Shown: positions 26,426 to 39,420 of the stretch, piece after piece
Position numbering within the stretch: position 1 is the first letter of the stretch
How the letters are laid out: each line of letters opens with the position of its first letter
Origin: Cristatella mucedo
Taxonomy: Eukaryota; Bryozoa; Phylactolaemata; Cristatellidae
DNA length: 61,669 bases
Assembly: GCA_009760855.2 (NCBI GenBank)
Contig: WPIO01000388.1
Location: forward strand, 1-61,669
Direction of reading: 5' to 3'
Made by a program: the position numbers and the translations under genes
Notes under the pieces: generated by a model
Told to the model about the DNA's origin: nothing
Databases searched by the model: none
The model's input: only the letters and a program-made list of their open reading frames with translations

Positions 26426-29400
26426 CTGCTGCGAACTCGTGCGAAACGTGTTATTTACGTGCGAAATGCTTTAAACATGGTGCAGCACTCTGCTGCCAGT
26501 CAGTGCACGCTCCGACATGCAGATTTAAAGTTTCTACATATTCCGCGATCTGGTGCGAACTTGTGCGAAACGTGTTATTTACGTGCGAAATGCTTTAAAC
26601 ATGGTGCAGCACTCTGCTGCCCGTCAGCACACGCTCCGACATGCAGATTTAAAGTTTCTACATATTCCGCGATCTGGTGCGAACTAGTGCGAAACGTGTT
26701 ATTTACGTGCGAAATGCTTTAAACATGGTGCAGCACTCTGCTGCCAGTCAGTGCACGCTCCGACATGCAGATTTAAAGTTTCTACATATTCCGCGATCTG
26801 CTGCGAACTCGTGCGAAACGTGTTATTTACGTGCGAAATGCTTTAAACATGGTGCAGCACTCTGCTGCCAGTCAGTGCACGCTCCGACATGCAGATTTAA
26901 AGTTTCTACATATTCCGCGATCTGGTGCGAACTTGTGCGAAACGTGTTATTTCCGTGCAAAATGCTTTAAACATGGTGCAGCACTCTGCTGCCAGTCAGC
27001 ACACGCTCCGACATGCAGATTTGAAGTTTCTACATATTCCGCGATCTGCTGCGAACTTGTGCGAAACGTGTTATTTACGTGCGAAATGCTTTAAACATGG
27101 TGCAGCACTCTGCTGCCAGTCAGCTCACGCTCCGACATGCAGATTTGAAGTTTCTACATATTCCGCGATCTGGTGCGAACTTGTGCGAAACGTGTTATTT
27201 CCGTGCAAAATGCTTTAAACATGGTGCAGCACTCTGCTGCCAGTCAGCACACGCTCCGACATGCAGATTTAAAGTTTCTACATATTCCGCGATCTGGTGC
27301 GAACTCGTGCGAAACGTGTTATTTACGTGCGAAATGCTTTAAACATGGTGCAGCACTCTGCTGCCAGTCAGTGCACGCTCCGACATGCAGATTTAAAGTT
27401 TCTACATATTCCGCGATCTGGTGCGAACTTGTGCGAAACGTGTTATTTACGTGCGAAATGCTTTAAACATGGTGCAGCACTCTGCTGCCAGTCAGCACAC
27501 GCTCCGACATGCAGATTTAAAGTTTCTACATATTCCGCGATCTGGTGCGAACTCGTGCGAAACGTGTTATTTACGTGCGAAATGCTTTAAACATGGTGCA
27601 GCACTCTGCTGCCAGTCAGTGCACGCTCCGACATGCAGATTTAAAGTTTCTACATATTCCGCGATCTGGTGCGAACTCGTGCGAAACGTGTTATTTACGT
27701 GCGAAATGCTTTAAACATGGTGCAGCACTCTGCTGCCAGTCAGCACACGCTCCGACATGCAGATTTAAAGTTTCTACATATTCCGCGATCTGCTGCGAAC
27801 TCGTGCGAAACGTGTTATTTACGTGCGAAATGCTTTAAACATGGTGCAGCACTCTGCTGCCAGTCAGCACACGCTCCGACATGCAGATTTAAAGTTTCTA
27901 CATATTCCGCGATCTGGTGCGAACTTGTGCGAAAACGTGTTATTTACGTGCGAAATGCTTTAAACATGGTGCAGCACTCTGCTGCCCGTCAGCACACGCT
28001 CCGACATGCAGATTTAAAGTTTCTACATATTCCGCGATCTGGTGCGAACTCGTGCGAAACGTGTTATTTACGTGCGAAATGCTTTAAACATGGTGCAGCA
28101 CTCTGCTGCCAGTCAGTGCACGCTCCGACATGCAGATTTAAAGTTTCTACATATTCCGCGATCTGCTGCGAACTCGTGCGAAACGTGTTATTTACGTGCG
28201 AAATGCTTTAAACATGGTGCAGCACTCTGCTGCCAGTCAGTGCACGCTCCGACATGCAGATTTAAAGTTTCTACATATTCCGCGATCTGCTGCGAACTCT
28301 CGTGCGAAACGTGTTATTTACGTGCGAAATGCTTTAAACATGGTGCAGCACTCTGCTGCCAGTCAGCACACGCTCCGACATGCAGATTTAAAGTTTCTAC
28401 ATATTCCGCGATCTGGTGCGAAACTCGTGCGAAACGTGTTATTTACGTGCGAAATGCTTACAAACATGGTGCAGCACTCTGCTGCCAGTCAGTGCACGCT
28501 CCGACATGCAGATTTAAAGTTTCTACATATTCCGCGATCTGGTGCGAACTTGTGCGAAACGTGTTATTTACGTGCGAAATGCTTTAAACATGGTGCAGCA
28601 CTCTGCTGCCAGTCAGTGCACGCTCCGACATGCAGATTTAAAGTTTCTACATATTCCGCGATCTGGTGCGAACTCGTGCGAAACGTGTTATTTACGTGCG
28701 AAATGCTTTAAACATGGTGCAGCACTCTGCTGCCAGTCAGCACACGCTCCGACATGCAGATTTGAAGTTTCTACATATTCCGCGATCTGCTGCGAACTCG
28801 TGCGAAACGTGTTATTTACGTGCGAAATGCTTTAAACATGGTGCAGCACTCTGCTGCCAGTCAGTGCACGCTCCGACATGCAGATTTAAAGTTTCTACAT
28901 ATTCCGCGATCTGGTGCGAACTTGTGCGAAACGTGTTATTTACGTGCGAAATGCTTAAAACATGGTGCAGCACTCTGCTGCCAGTCAGTGCACGCTCCGA
29001 CATGCAGATTTAAAGTTTCTACATATTCCGCGATCTGGTGCGAACTTGTGCGAAACGTGTTATTTCCGTGCAAAATGCTTTAAACATGGTGCAGCACTCT
29101 GCTGCCAGTCAGCACACGCTCCGACATGCAGATTTGAAGTTTCTACATATTCCGCGATCTGGTGCGAACTCGTGCGAAACGTGTTATTTACGTGCGAAAT
29201 GCTTAAAACATGGTGTGCAGCACTCTGCTGCCAGTCAGCACACGCTCCGACATGCAGATTTGAAGTTTCTACATATTCCGCGATCTGCTGCGAACTTGTG
29301 CGAAACGTGTTATTTACGTGCGAAATGCTAAAACATGGTGCAGCACTCTGCTGCCAGTCAGTGCACGCTCCGACATGCAGATTTAAAGTTTCTACATATT

Positions 29401-31349
29401 CCGCGATCTGGTGCGAACTTGTGCGAAACGTGTTATTTACGTGCGAAATGCTTTAAACATGGTGCAGCACTCTGCTGCCAGTCAGTGCACGCTCCGACAT
29501 GCAGATTTAAAGTTTCTACATATTCCGCGATCTGGTGCGAACTTGTGCGAAAACGTGTTATTTACGTGCGAAATGCTTTAAACATGGTGCAGCACTCTGC
29601 TGCCAGTCAGTGCACGCTCCAAAATGCAGATTTGAAGTTTCTACATATTCCGCGATTTGCTGCGAACTCGTGCGAAACGTGTTATTTACGTGCGAAATGC
29701 TTTAAACATGGTGCAGCACTCTGCTGCCAGTCAGCTCACGCTCCGACATGCAGATTTAAAGTTTCTACATATTCCGCGATCTGCTGCGAACTCGTGCGAA
29801 ACGTGTTATTTACGTGCGAAATGCTTTAAACATGGTGCAGCCCTCTGCTGCCAGTCAGTGCACGCTCCGACATGCAGATTTAAAGTTTCTACATATTCCG
29901 CGATCTGGTGCGAACTTGTGCGAAACGTGTGTGTTATTTACGTGCGAAATGCTTTAAACATGGTGCAGCACTCTGCTGCCAGTCAGCACACGCTCCGACA
30001 TGCAGATTGGAAGTTTCTACATATTCCGCGATCTGATGCGAACTTGTGCGAAACGTGTTATTTACGTGCGAAATGCTTTAAACATGGTGCAGCACTCTGC
30101 TGCCAGTCAGCTCACGCTCCGAAATGCAGATTTGAAGTTTCTACATATTCCGCGATCTGATGCGAACTTGTGCGAAACGTGTTATTTACGTGCGAAATGC
30201 TTTAAACATGGTGCAGCACTTTGTTGCCAGCCAGCTCACGCTCCGACATGCAGATTTAAAGTTTCTACATATTCCGCGATCTGGTGCGAACTTGTGCGAA
30301 ACGTGTTATTTACGTGCGAAATGCTTTAAACATGGTGCAGCACTCTGCTGCCAGTCAGCGCACGCTCCGAAATGCAGATTTGAAGTTTCTGCATATTCCG
30401 CGATCTGCTGCGAACTCGTGCGAAACGTGTTATTTACGTGCGAAATGCTTTAAACATGGTGCAGCACTCTGCTGCCAGTCAGCTCACGCTCCGACATGCA
30501 GATTTAAAGTTTCTACATATTCCGCGATCTGGTGCGAACTTGTGCGAAACGTGTTATTTACGTGCGAAATGCTTTAAAACATGGTGCAGCACTCTGCTGC
30601 CCGTCAGCACACGCTCCGACATGCAGATTTAAAGTTTCTACATATTCCGCGATCTGGTGCGAACTCGTGCGAAACGTGTTATTTACGTGCGAAATGCTTT
30701 AAACATGGTGCAGCACTCTGCTGCCAGTCAGTGCACGCTCCGACATGCAGATTTGAAGTTTCTACATATTCCGCGATCTGGTGCGAACTTGTGCGAAACG
30801 TGTTATTTACGTGCGAAATGCTTAAAACATGGTGCAGCACTCTGCTGCCCGTCAGCACACGCTCCGACATGCAGATTTAAAGTTTCTACATATTCCGCGA
30901 TCTGGTGCGAACTCGTGCGAAACGTGTTATTTACGTGCGAAATGCTTTAAACATGGTGCAGCACTCTGCTGCCCGTCAGCACACGCTCCGACATGCAGAT
31001 TTAAAGTTTCTACATATTCCGCGATCTGGTGCGAACTTGTGCGAAACGTGTTATTTCCGTGCAAAAAATGCTTTAAACATGGTGCAGCACTCTGCTGCCA
31101 GTCAGTGCACGCTCCGACATGCAGATTTAAAGTTTCTACATATTCCGCGATCTGGTGCGAACTTGTGCGAAACGTGTTATTTACGTGCGAAATGCTTTAA
31201 ACATGGTGCAGCACTCTGCTGCCAGTCAGTGCACGCTCCGACATGCAGATTTGAAGTTTCTACATATTCCGCGATCTGCTGCGAACTCGTGCGAAACGTG
31301 TTATTTACGTGCGAAATGCTTTAAACATGGTGCAGCACTCTGCTGCCAG

Positions 31350-31385
31350 TCAGTGCACGCTCCGACATGCTTGTGCGAAACGTGT
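31350..31385 (+). other. Internally deleted satellite monomer (about 40 bp missing)
   Basis: CTCCGACATGC joins to TTGTGCGAAACG near 31,370. The A/T-rich middle of the monomer is missing. Confidence 0.75.
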
Positions 31386-34300
31386 TATTTACGTGCGAAA
31401 TGCTTTAAACATTGTGCAGCACTCTGCTGCCAGTCAGCTCACGCTCCGAAATGCAGATTTGAAGTTTCTACATATTCCGCGATCTGATGCGAACTTGTGC
31501 GAAACGTTTTATTTACGTGCGAAATGCTTTAAACATGGTGCAGACTTTGTTGCCAGCCAGCTCACGCTCCGACATGCAGATTTAAAGTTTCTACATATTA
31601 CGCGATCTGGTGCGAACTTGTGCGAAAACGTGTTATTTACGTGCGAAATGCTTTAAACATGGTGCAGCACTCTGCTGCCAGTCAGCGCACGCTCCGAAAT
31701 GCAGATTTGAAGTTTCTACATATTCCGCGATTTGCTGCGAACTCGTGCGAAACGTGTTATTTACATTCGATATGCTTTAAACATGGTGCAGCACTTTGTT
31801 GCTAGCCAGCTCACGCTCCGACATGCAGATTTAAAGTTTCTACATATTCTGCGATCTGGTGCGAACTTGTGCGAAACGTGTTATTTACGTGCGAAATGCT
31901 AAAACATGGTGCTGCACTCTGCTGCCAGTCAGCACACGCTCCGACATGCAGATTTAAAGTTTTTACATATTCCGCGATCTGGTGCGAACTCGAGCGAAAC
32001 GTGTTATTTACGTGCGAAATGCTTTGAACATGGTGCAGCACTCTGCTGCCAGTCAGTGCACGCTCCGACATGCACATTTAAAGTTTCTACATATTCTGCG
32101 ATGTGGTGCAAACTTGTGCGAAACGTGTTATTTACGTGCGAAATGTTAAAACATGGTGCTGCACTCTGCTGCCAGTCAGCACACGCTCCGACATGCAGAT
32201 TTAAAGTTTTTACATATTCCGCGATCTGGTGCGAACTCGTGCGAAACGTGTTATTTACGTGCGAAATGCATTAAACATGGTGCAGCACTCTGCTGCAAGT
32301 CAGAACACGCTCCGACAGGCAGATTGGAAGTTTCTAGACATTCCGCGATCTGCTCCGAACTCTTGCGAAACGTGTTATTTACGTGCGAAATGCTTTAAAC
32401 ATGGTGCAGCACTCTGCTGCCAGTCAGTGCACGCTCCGACATGCAGATTTAAAGTTTCTACATATTCCGCGATCTGGTGCGAACTTGTGCGAAATGTGTT
32501 ATTTACGTGGGCAATGCTTTAAACATGGTGCAGCACTCTGCTGTCAGTCAGCGCACGCTCCGAAATGCAGAATATACGTTTCTTCATATTCCGCGATCTG
32601 ATGCGAACTTGTGCGAAACGTGTTATTTACGTGCGAAATGCTTTAAACTTTGTGCAGCACTCTGCTGCCAGTCAGCACACTCTCCGACATGCAGATTTGA
32701 AGTTTCTAGATATTCCGCGATCTGGTGCGAACTCGCGCGAAACGTGTTATTTACGTGCGAAATGCTTTAAACATTGTGCAGGACTCTGCTGCCAGTCAGC
32801 ACACGCTCCGACGTGCAGATTTGAAGTTTCTAGATATTCCGCGATCTGCTCCGAACTCGTGCGAAACGTGTTATTTACGTGCGAAATGCTTAAAACATGG
32901 TGCAGCACTCTGCTGCCAGTCAGTGCACGCTCCGACATGCAGATTTAAAGTTTCTACATATTCCGCGATCTGGTGCGAACTTGTGCGAAACGTGTTATTT
33001 ACGTGCGAAATGCTTTAAACATGGTGCAGCACTCTGCTGCATGTCAGTGCACGCTCCGACATGCAGATTTAAAGTTTCTACATATTCCGCGATCTGGTGC
33101 GAACTTGTGCGAAACGTGTTATTTACGTGCGAAATGCTTTAAACATGGTGCAGCACTCTGCTGCCAGTCAGTGCACGCTCCGAAATGCAGATTTGAAGTT
33201 TCTAAATATTCCGCGATTTGCTGCGAACTCGTGCGAAACGTGTTATTTACATTCGTTATGCTTTAAACATGGTGCAGCACTTTGTTGCTAGCCAGCTCAC
33301 GCTCCGACATGCAGATTTAAAGTTTCTACATATTCCGCGATCTGCTGCGAACTCGTGCGAAACGTGTTATTTACGTGCGAAATGCTTTAAACATGGTGCA
33401 GCACTCTGCTGCCAGTCAGCACACGCTCCGACATGCAGATTTAAAGTTTCTACATATTCCGCGATCTGGTGCGAACTTGTGCGAAACGTGTTATTTACGT
33501 GCGAAATGCTTTAAACATGGTGCAGCACTCTGCTGCCAGTCAGCTCACGCTCCGACATGCAGATTTGAAGTTTCTACATATTCCGCGATCTGCTGCGAAC
33601 TTGTGTGCAAAACGTGTTATTTACGTGCGAAATGCTTTAAACATGGTGCAGCACTCTGCTGCCAGTCAGCTCACGCTCCGACATGCAGATTTGAAGTTTC
33701 TACATATTCCGCGATCTGGTGCGAACTTGTGCGAAACGTGTTATTTACGTGCGAAATGCTTTAAACATGGTGCAGCACTCTGCTGCCAGTCAGCTCACGC
33801 TCCGACATGCAGATTTAAAGTTTCTACATATTCCGCGATCTGGTGCGAACTTGTGCGAAACGTGTTATTTACGTGCGAAATGCTTTAAACATGGTGCAGC
33901 ACTCTGCTGCCAGTCAGTGCACGCTCCGACATGCAGATTTAAAGTTTCTACATATTCCGCGATCTGGTGCGAACTTGTGCGAAACGTGTTATTTACGTGC
34001 GAAATGCTTTAAAAACATGGTGCAGCACTCTGCTGCCAGTCAGTGCACGCTCCGACATGCAGATTTAAAGTTTCTACATATTCCGCGATCTGGTGCGAAC
34101 TTGTGCGAAACGTGTTATTTACGTGCGAAATGCTCTAATCATGGTGCTGCACTCTGCTGCCCGTCAGCACACGCTCCGACATGCAGATTTAAAGTTTCTA
34201 CATATTCCGCGATCTGGTGCGAACTTGTGCGAAACGTGTTATTTCCGTGCAAAATGCTTTAAACATGGTGCAGCACTCTGCTGCCAGTCAGCTCACGCTC

Positions 34301-37300
34301 CGACATGCAGATTTAAAGTTTCTACATATTCCGCGATCTAGTGCGAACTTGTGCGAAACGTGTTATTTCCGTGCAAAATGCTTTAAACATGGTGCAGCAC
34401 TCTCTGCTGCCAGTCAGTGCACGCTCCGACATGCAGATTTAAAGTTTCTACATATTCCGCGATCTGGTGCGAACTTGTGCGAAACGTGTTATTTCCGTGC
34501 GAAATGCTTTAAACATGGTGCAGCACTCTGCTGCCCGTCAGCACACGCTCCGACATGCAGATTTAAAGTTTCTACATATTCCGCGATCTGGTGCGAACTT
34601 GTGCGAAACGTGTTATTTCCGTGCAAAATGCTTTAAACATGGTGCAGCACTCTGCTGCCAGTCAGTGCACGCTCCGACATGCAGATTTAAAGTTTCTACA
34701 TATTCCGCGATCTGGTGCGAACTTGTGCGAAACGTGTTATTTACGTGCGAAATGCTTTAAACATGGTGCAGCACTCTGCTGCCAGTCAGCCGCACGCTCC
34801 GACATGCAGATTTAAAGTTTCTACATATTCCGCGATCTGGTGCGAACTTGTGCGAAACGTGTTATTTACGTGCGAAATGCTTAAAACATGGTGCAGCACT
34901 CTGCTGCCCGTCAGCACACGCTCCGACATGCAGATTTAAAGTTTCTACATATTCCGCGATCTGGTGCGAACTCGTGCGAAACGTGTTATTTACGTGCGAA
35001 ATGCTTTAAACATGGTGCAGCACTCTGCTGCCAGTCAGCACACGCTCCGACATGCAGATTTAAAGTTTCTACATATTCCGCGATCTGCTGCGAACTCGTG
35101 CGAAACGTGTTATTTACGTGCGAAATGCTTTAAACATGGTGCAGCACTCTGCTGCCAGTCAGTGCACGCTCCGACATGCAGATTTAAAGTTTCTACATAT
35201 TCCGCGATCTGGTGCGAACTTGTGCGAAACGTGTTATTTACGTGCGAAATGCTTTAAACATGGTGCAGCACTCTGCTGCCAGTCAGTGCACGCTCCGACA
35301 TGCAGATTTAAAGTTTCTACATATTCCGCGATCTGGTGCGAACTTGTGCGAAAAACGTGTTATTTACGTGCGAAATGCTTTAAACATGGTGCAGCACTCT
35401 GCTGCCAGTCAGCACACGCTCCGACATGCAGATTTGAAGTTTCTACATATTCCGCGATCTGGTGCGAACTCGTGCGAAACGTGTTATTTACGTGCGAAAT
35501 GCTTTAAACATGTGTGCAGCACTCTGCTGCCCGTCAGCACACGCTCCGACATGCAGATTTAAAGTTTCTACATATTCCGCGATCTGCTGCGAACTTGTGC
35601 GAAACGTGTTATTTACGTGCGAAATGCTTTAAACATGGTGCAGCACTCTGCTGCCAGTCAGTGCACGCTCCGACATGCAGATTTAAAGTTTCTACATATT
35701 CCGCGATCTGGTGCGAACTTGTGCGAAACGTGTTATTTACGTGCGAAATGCTTTAAACATGGTGCAGCACTCTGCTGCCCGTCAGCACACGCTCCGACAT
35801 GCAGATTTAAAGTTTCTACATATTCCGCGATCTGGTGCGAACTTGTGCGAAACGTGTTATTTCCGTGCAAAATGCTTTAAACATGGTGCAGCACTCTGCT
35901 GCCAGTCAGTGCACGCTCCGAAATGCAGATTTGAAGTTTCTAAATATTCCGCGATCTGGTGCGAACTCGTGCGAAACGTGTTATTTACGTGCGAAATGCT
36001 TTAAACATGGTGCAGCACTCTGCTGCCAGTCAGCTCACGCTCCGACATGCAGATTTAAAGTTTCTACATATTCCGCGATCTGCTGCGAACTTGTGCGAAA
36101 CGTGTTATTTACGTGCGAAATGCTTTAAACATGGTGCAGCACTCTGCTGCCAGTCAGCGCACGCTCCGACATGCAGATTTGAAGTTTCTACATATTCCGC
36201 GATCTGCTGCGAACTCGTGCGAAACGTGTTATTTACGTGCGAAATGCTTTAAACATGGTGCAGCACTCTGCTGCCAGTCAGCACACGCTCCGACATGCAG
36301 ATTTGAAGTTTCTACATATTCCGCGATCTGCTGCGAACTTGTGCGAAACGTGTTATTTACGTGCGAAATGCTTTAAACATGGTGCAGCACTCTGCTGCCA
36401 GTCAGCTCACGCTCCGACATGCAGATTTGAAGTTTCTACATATTCCGCGATCTGGTGCGAACTTGTGCGAAACGTGTTATTTACGTGCGAAATGCTTTAA
36501 ACATGGTGCAGCACTCTGCTGCCAGCCAGCACACGCTCCGACATGCAGATTTAAAGTTTCTACATATTCCGCGATCTGGTGCGAACTTGTGCGAAACGTG
36601 TTATTTACGTGCGAAATGCTTTAAACATGGTGCAGCACTCTGCTGCCAGTCAGTGCACGCTCCGACATGCAGATTTAAAGTTTCTACATATTCCGCGATC
36701 TGCTGCGAACTCGTGCGAAACGTGTTATTTACGTGCGAAATGCTCTAATCATGGTGCTGCACTCTGCTGCCCGTCAGCACACGCTCCGACATGCAGATTT
36801 AAAGTTTCTACATATTCCGCGATCTGGTGCGAACTTGTGCGAAACGTGTTATTTCCGTGCAAAATGCTTAAACATGGTGCAGCACTCTGCTGCCCGTCAG
36901 CACACGCTCCGACATGCAGATTTAAAGTTTCTACATATTCCGCGATCTGGTGCGAACTCGTGCGAAACGTGTTATTTACGTGCGAAATGCTTTAAACATG
37001 GTGCAGCACTCTGCTGCCAGTCAGTGCACGCTCCGACATGCAGATTTAAAGTTTCTACATATTCCGCGATCTGGTGCGAACTTGTGCGAAACGTGTTATT
37101 TACGTGCGAAATGCTTTAAACATGGTGCAGCACTCTGCTGCCAGTCAGCGCACGCTCCGACATGCAGATTTAAAGTTTCTACATATTCCGCGATCTGCTG
37201 CGAACTCGTGCGAAACGTGTTATTTACGTGCGAAATGCTTTAAACATGGTGCAGCACTCTGCTGCCAGTCAGTGCACGCTCCGACATGCAGATTTAAAGT

Positions 37301-38229
37301 TTCTACATATTCCGCGATCTGCTGCGAACTCGTGCGAAACGTGTTATTTACGTGCGAAATGCTTTAAACATGGTGCAGCACTCTGCTGCAGTCAGTGCAC
37401 GCTCCGACATGCAGATTTAAAGTTTCTACATATTCCGCGATCTGGTGCGAACTTGTGCGAAACGTGTTATTTACGTGCGAAATGCTTTAAACATGGTGCA
37501 GCACTCTGCTGCCAGTCAGTGCACGCTCCGACATGCAGATTTGAAGTTTCTACATATTCTGCGATCTGGTGCAAACTTGTGCGAAACGTGTTATTTACGT
37601 GCGAAATGTTAAAACATGGTGCTGCACTCTGCTGCCAGTCAGCACACGCTCCGACATGCAGATTTAAAGTTTCTACATATTCCGCGATCTGCTGCGAACT
37701 CGTGCGAAACGTGTTATTTACGTGCGAAATGCTTTAAACATGGTGCAGCACTCTGCTGCCAGTCAGCACACGCTCCGACATGCAGATTTGAAGTTTCTAG
37801 ATATTCCGCGATCTGCTGCGAACTCGTGCGAAACGTGTTATTTACGTGCGAAATGCTTTAAACATGGTGCAGCACTCTGCTGCCAGTCAGCACACGCTCC
37901 GACATGCAGATTTGAAGTTTCTACATATTCCGCGATCTGGTGCGAACTTGTGCGAAACGTGTTATTTACGTGCGAAATGCTTAAAACATGGTGCAGCACT
38001 CTGCTGCCAGTCAGTGCACGCTCCGACATGCAGATTTGAAGTTTCTTCATATTCCGCGATCTGCTGCGAACTCGTGCGAAACGTGTTATTTCCGTGCAAA
38101 ATGCTTTAAACATGGTGCAGCACTCTGCTGCCAGTCAGCACACGCTCCGACATGCAGATTTGAAGTTTTTACACATTCTGCGATCTGGTGCGAACTCGTG
38201 CGAAACGTGTTATTTACGTGCGAAATGCT

Positions 38230-39420
38230 TTAAACAAGGTGCAGCACTCTGCTGCCAGCAAGCGCACGCTCCGAAATGCAGATTTGAAGTTTCTACATAT
38301 TACGCGATCTGCTGCAAACTCGTGCGAAACGTGTTATTTACGTGCGAAATGCTTTAAACAAGGTGCAGCACTCTGCTGCCAGTCAGCACACGCTCCGACA
38401 TGCAGATTTGAAGTTTTTAGATATTCCGCGATCTGCTGCGAACTCGTGCGAAATGTGTTTTTTACGTGCGTAATTCTTGAAACAAGCTGCAGCATACTGC
38501 TGCCAGCCAGCACACGCCCAGACATGCAGATTTGAATTTTCTAGATATTATGCGATCTGCTGCAAACTCGTGAGAAATGTGTTATTTACGTGCGAAATGC
38601 TTGAAACATGGTGCAGCACTCTGCTGCCAGTCAGAGCACGCTCCGACATGCAGATTTAAAGTTTCTACATATTCCGCGATCTGCTGCGAACTCGTGCGAA
38701 ACGTGTTATTTACGTGCGAAATGCTTTAAACATGGTGCAGCACTCTGCTGCCAGTCAGCGCACGCTTTTACATGCAGATTTGAAGTTTCTACCGTGCGAA
38801 ACGTGTTATTTACGTGCGAAATGCTTTAAACATGCTGCAGCACTGTGGTGCCAGCCAGCCCAGGCTCTCGACATGCAGATTTGAAGTTTCTACATATTCC
38901 GCGATCTGCTGCGAACTCGTGCGAAATGTGTTATTTACGTGCGAAATGCTTAAAACATGGTGCAGCACTCTGCTGCCAGTCAGCGCACGCTCCGACATGC
39001 AGATTTGAAGTTTCTAGATATTCCGCGATCTGCGCCGAACTCGTGCGAAACGTGTTATTTACGTGCGAAATGCTTTAAACATGGTGCAGCACTCTGCTGC
39101 CAGTCAGCGCACGCTCCGACATGCAGATTTGAAGTTTGTAGATATTCCGCGATCTGCTGCGAACTCGTGCGAAATGTGTTATTTACGTGCGAAATGCTTT
39201 AAAACATGGTGCAGCACCTGCTACAGTCAGCTCACGCTCCGACATGCAGATTTGAAGTTTCTAGATATTCTGCGATCTGCTGCGAACTCGTGCGAAACGT
39301 GTTATTTACGTGCGAAATGCTTAAAACATGGTGCAGCACTCTGCTGCCAGTCAGTGCACGCTCTGGCGATGCAGATTTAAAAGTATCTAGATATTCCGAG
39401 ATCTGCTGCGAAGTCGTGTG
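38230..39420 (+). repeat. Right transition zone of the satellite
   Basis: At 38,236 a monomer of the left-domain type (ACAAGGTG with CAGCAAG) reappears after 23 kb of core. Mixed and diverged monomers follow, with rising substitutions (GTAATTCTTGAAACAAGCTG near 38,470; CATGCTGCAGCACTGTGGTG near 38,832) and a shortened monomer at 38,792. The monomer period is still about 124 bp. This is the start of the decayed array margin. Confidence 0.75.
38780..38805 (+). other. Internally deleted satellite monomer (about 24 bp missing)
   Basis: GTTTCTAC joins to CGTGCGAAACG near 38,792. This lies in the decaying right zone of the array. Confidence 0.7.

Larger units (their letters stand above)
14930..38230 (+). 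repeat. Homogeneous core domain of the satellite
   Basis: From about 14.9 kb almost every monomer carries ACATGGTGCAGCACTCTGC followed by CAGTCAG, where the left domain has CAGCCAG or CAGCAAG. The remaining variation is a few two-state sites: CAGTGCAC/CAGCACAC/CAGCTCAC, GATTTAAAG/GATTTGAAG, and GATCTGGTGCGAACTTG/GATCTGCTGCGAACTCG. The TAGATATGA and TTTTTTGAGTG monomer types are absent. Uniformity over about 23 kb implies recent expansion or strong homogenisation from a derived monomer family. A few monomers have internal deletions, listed separately. Confidence 0.85.
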
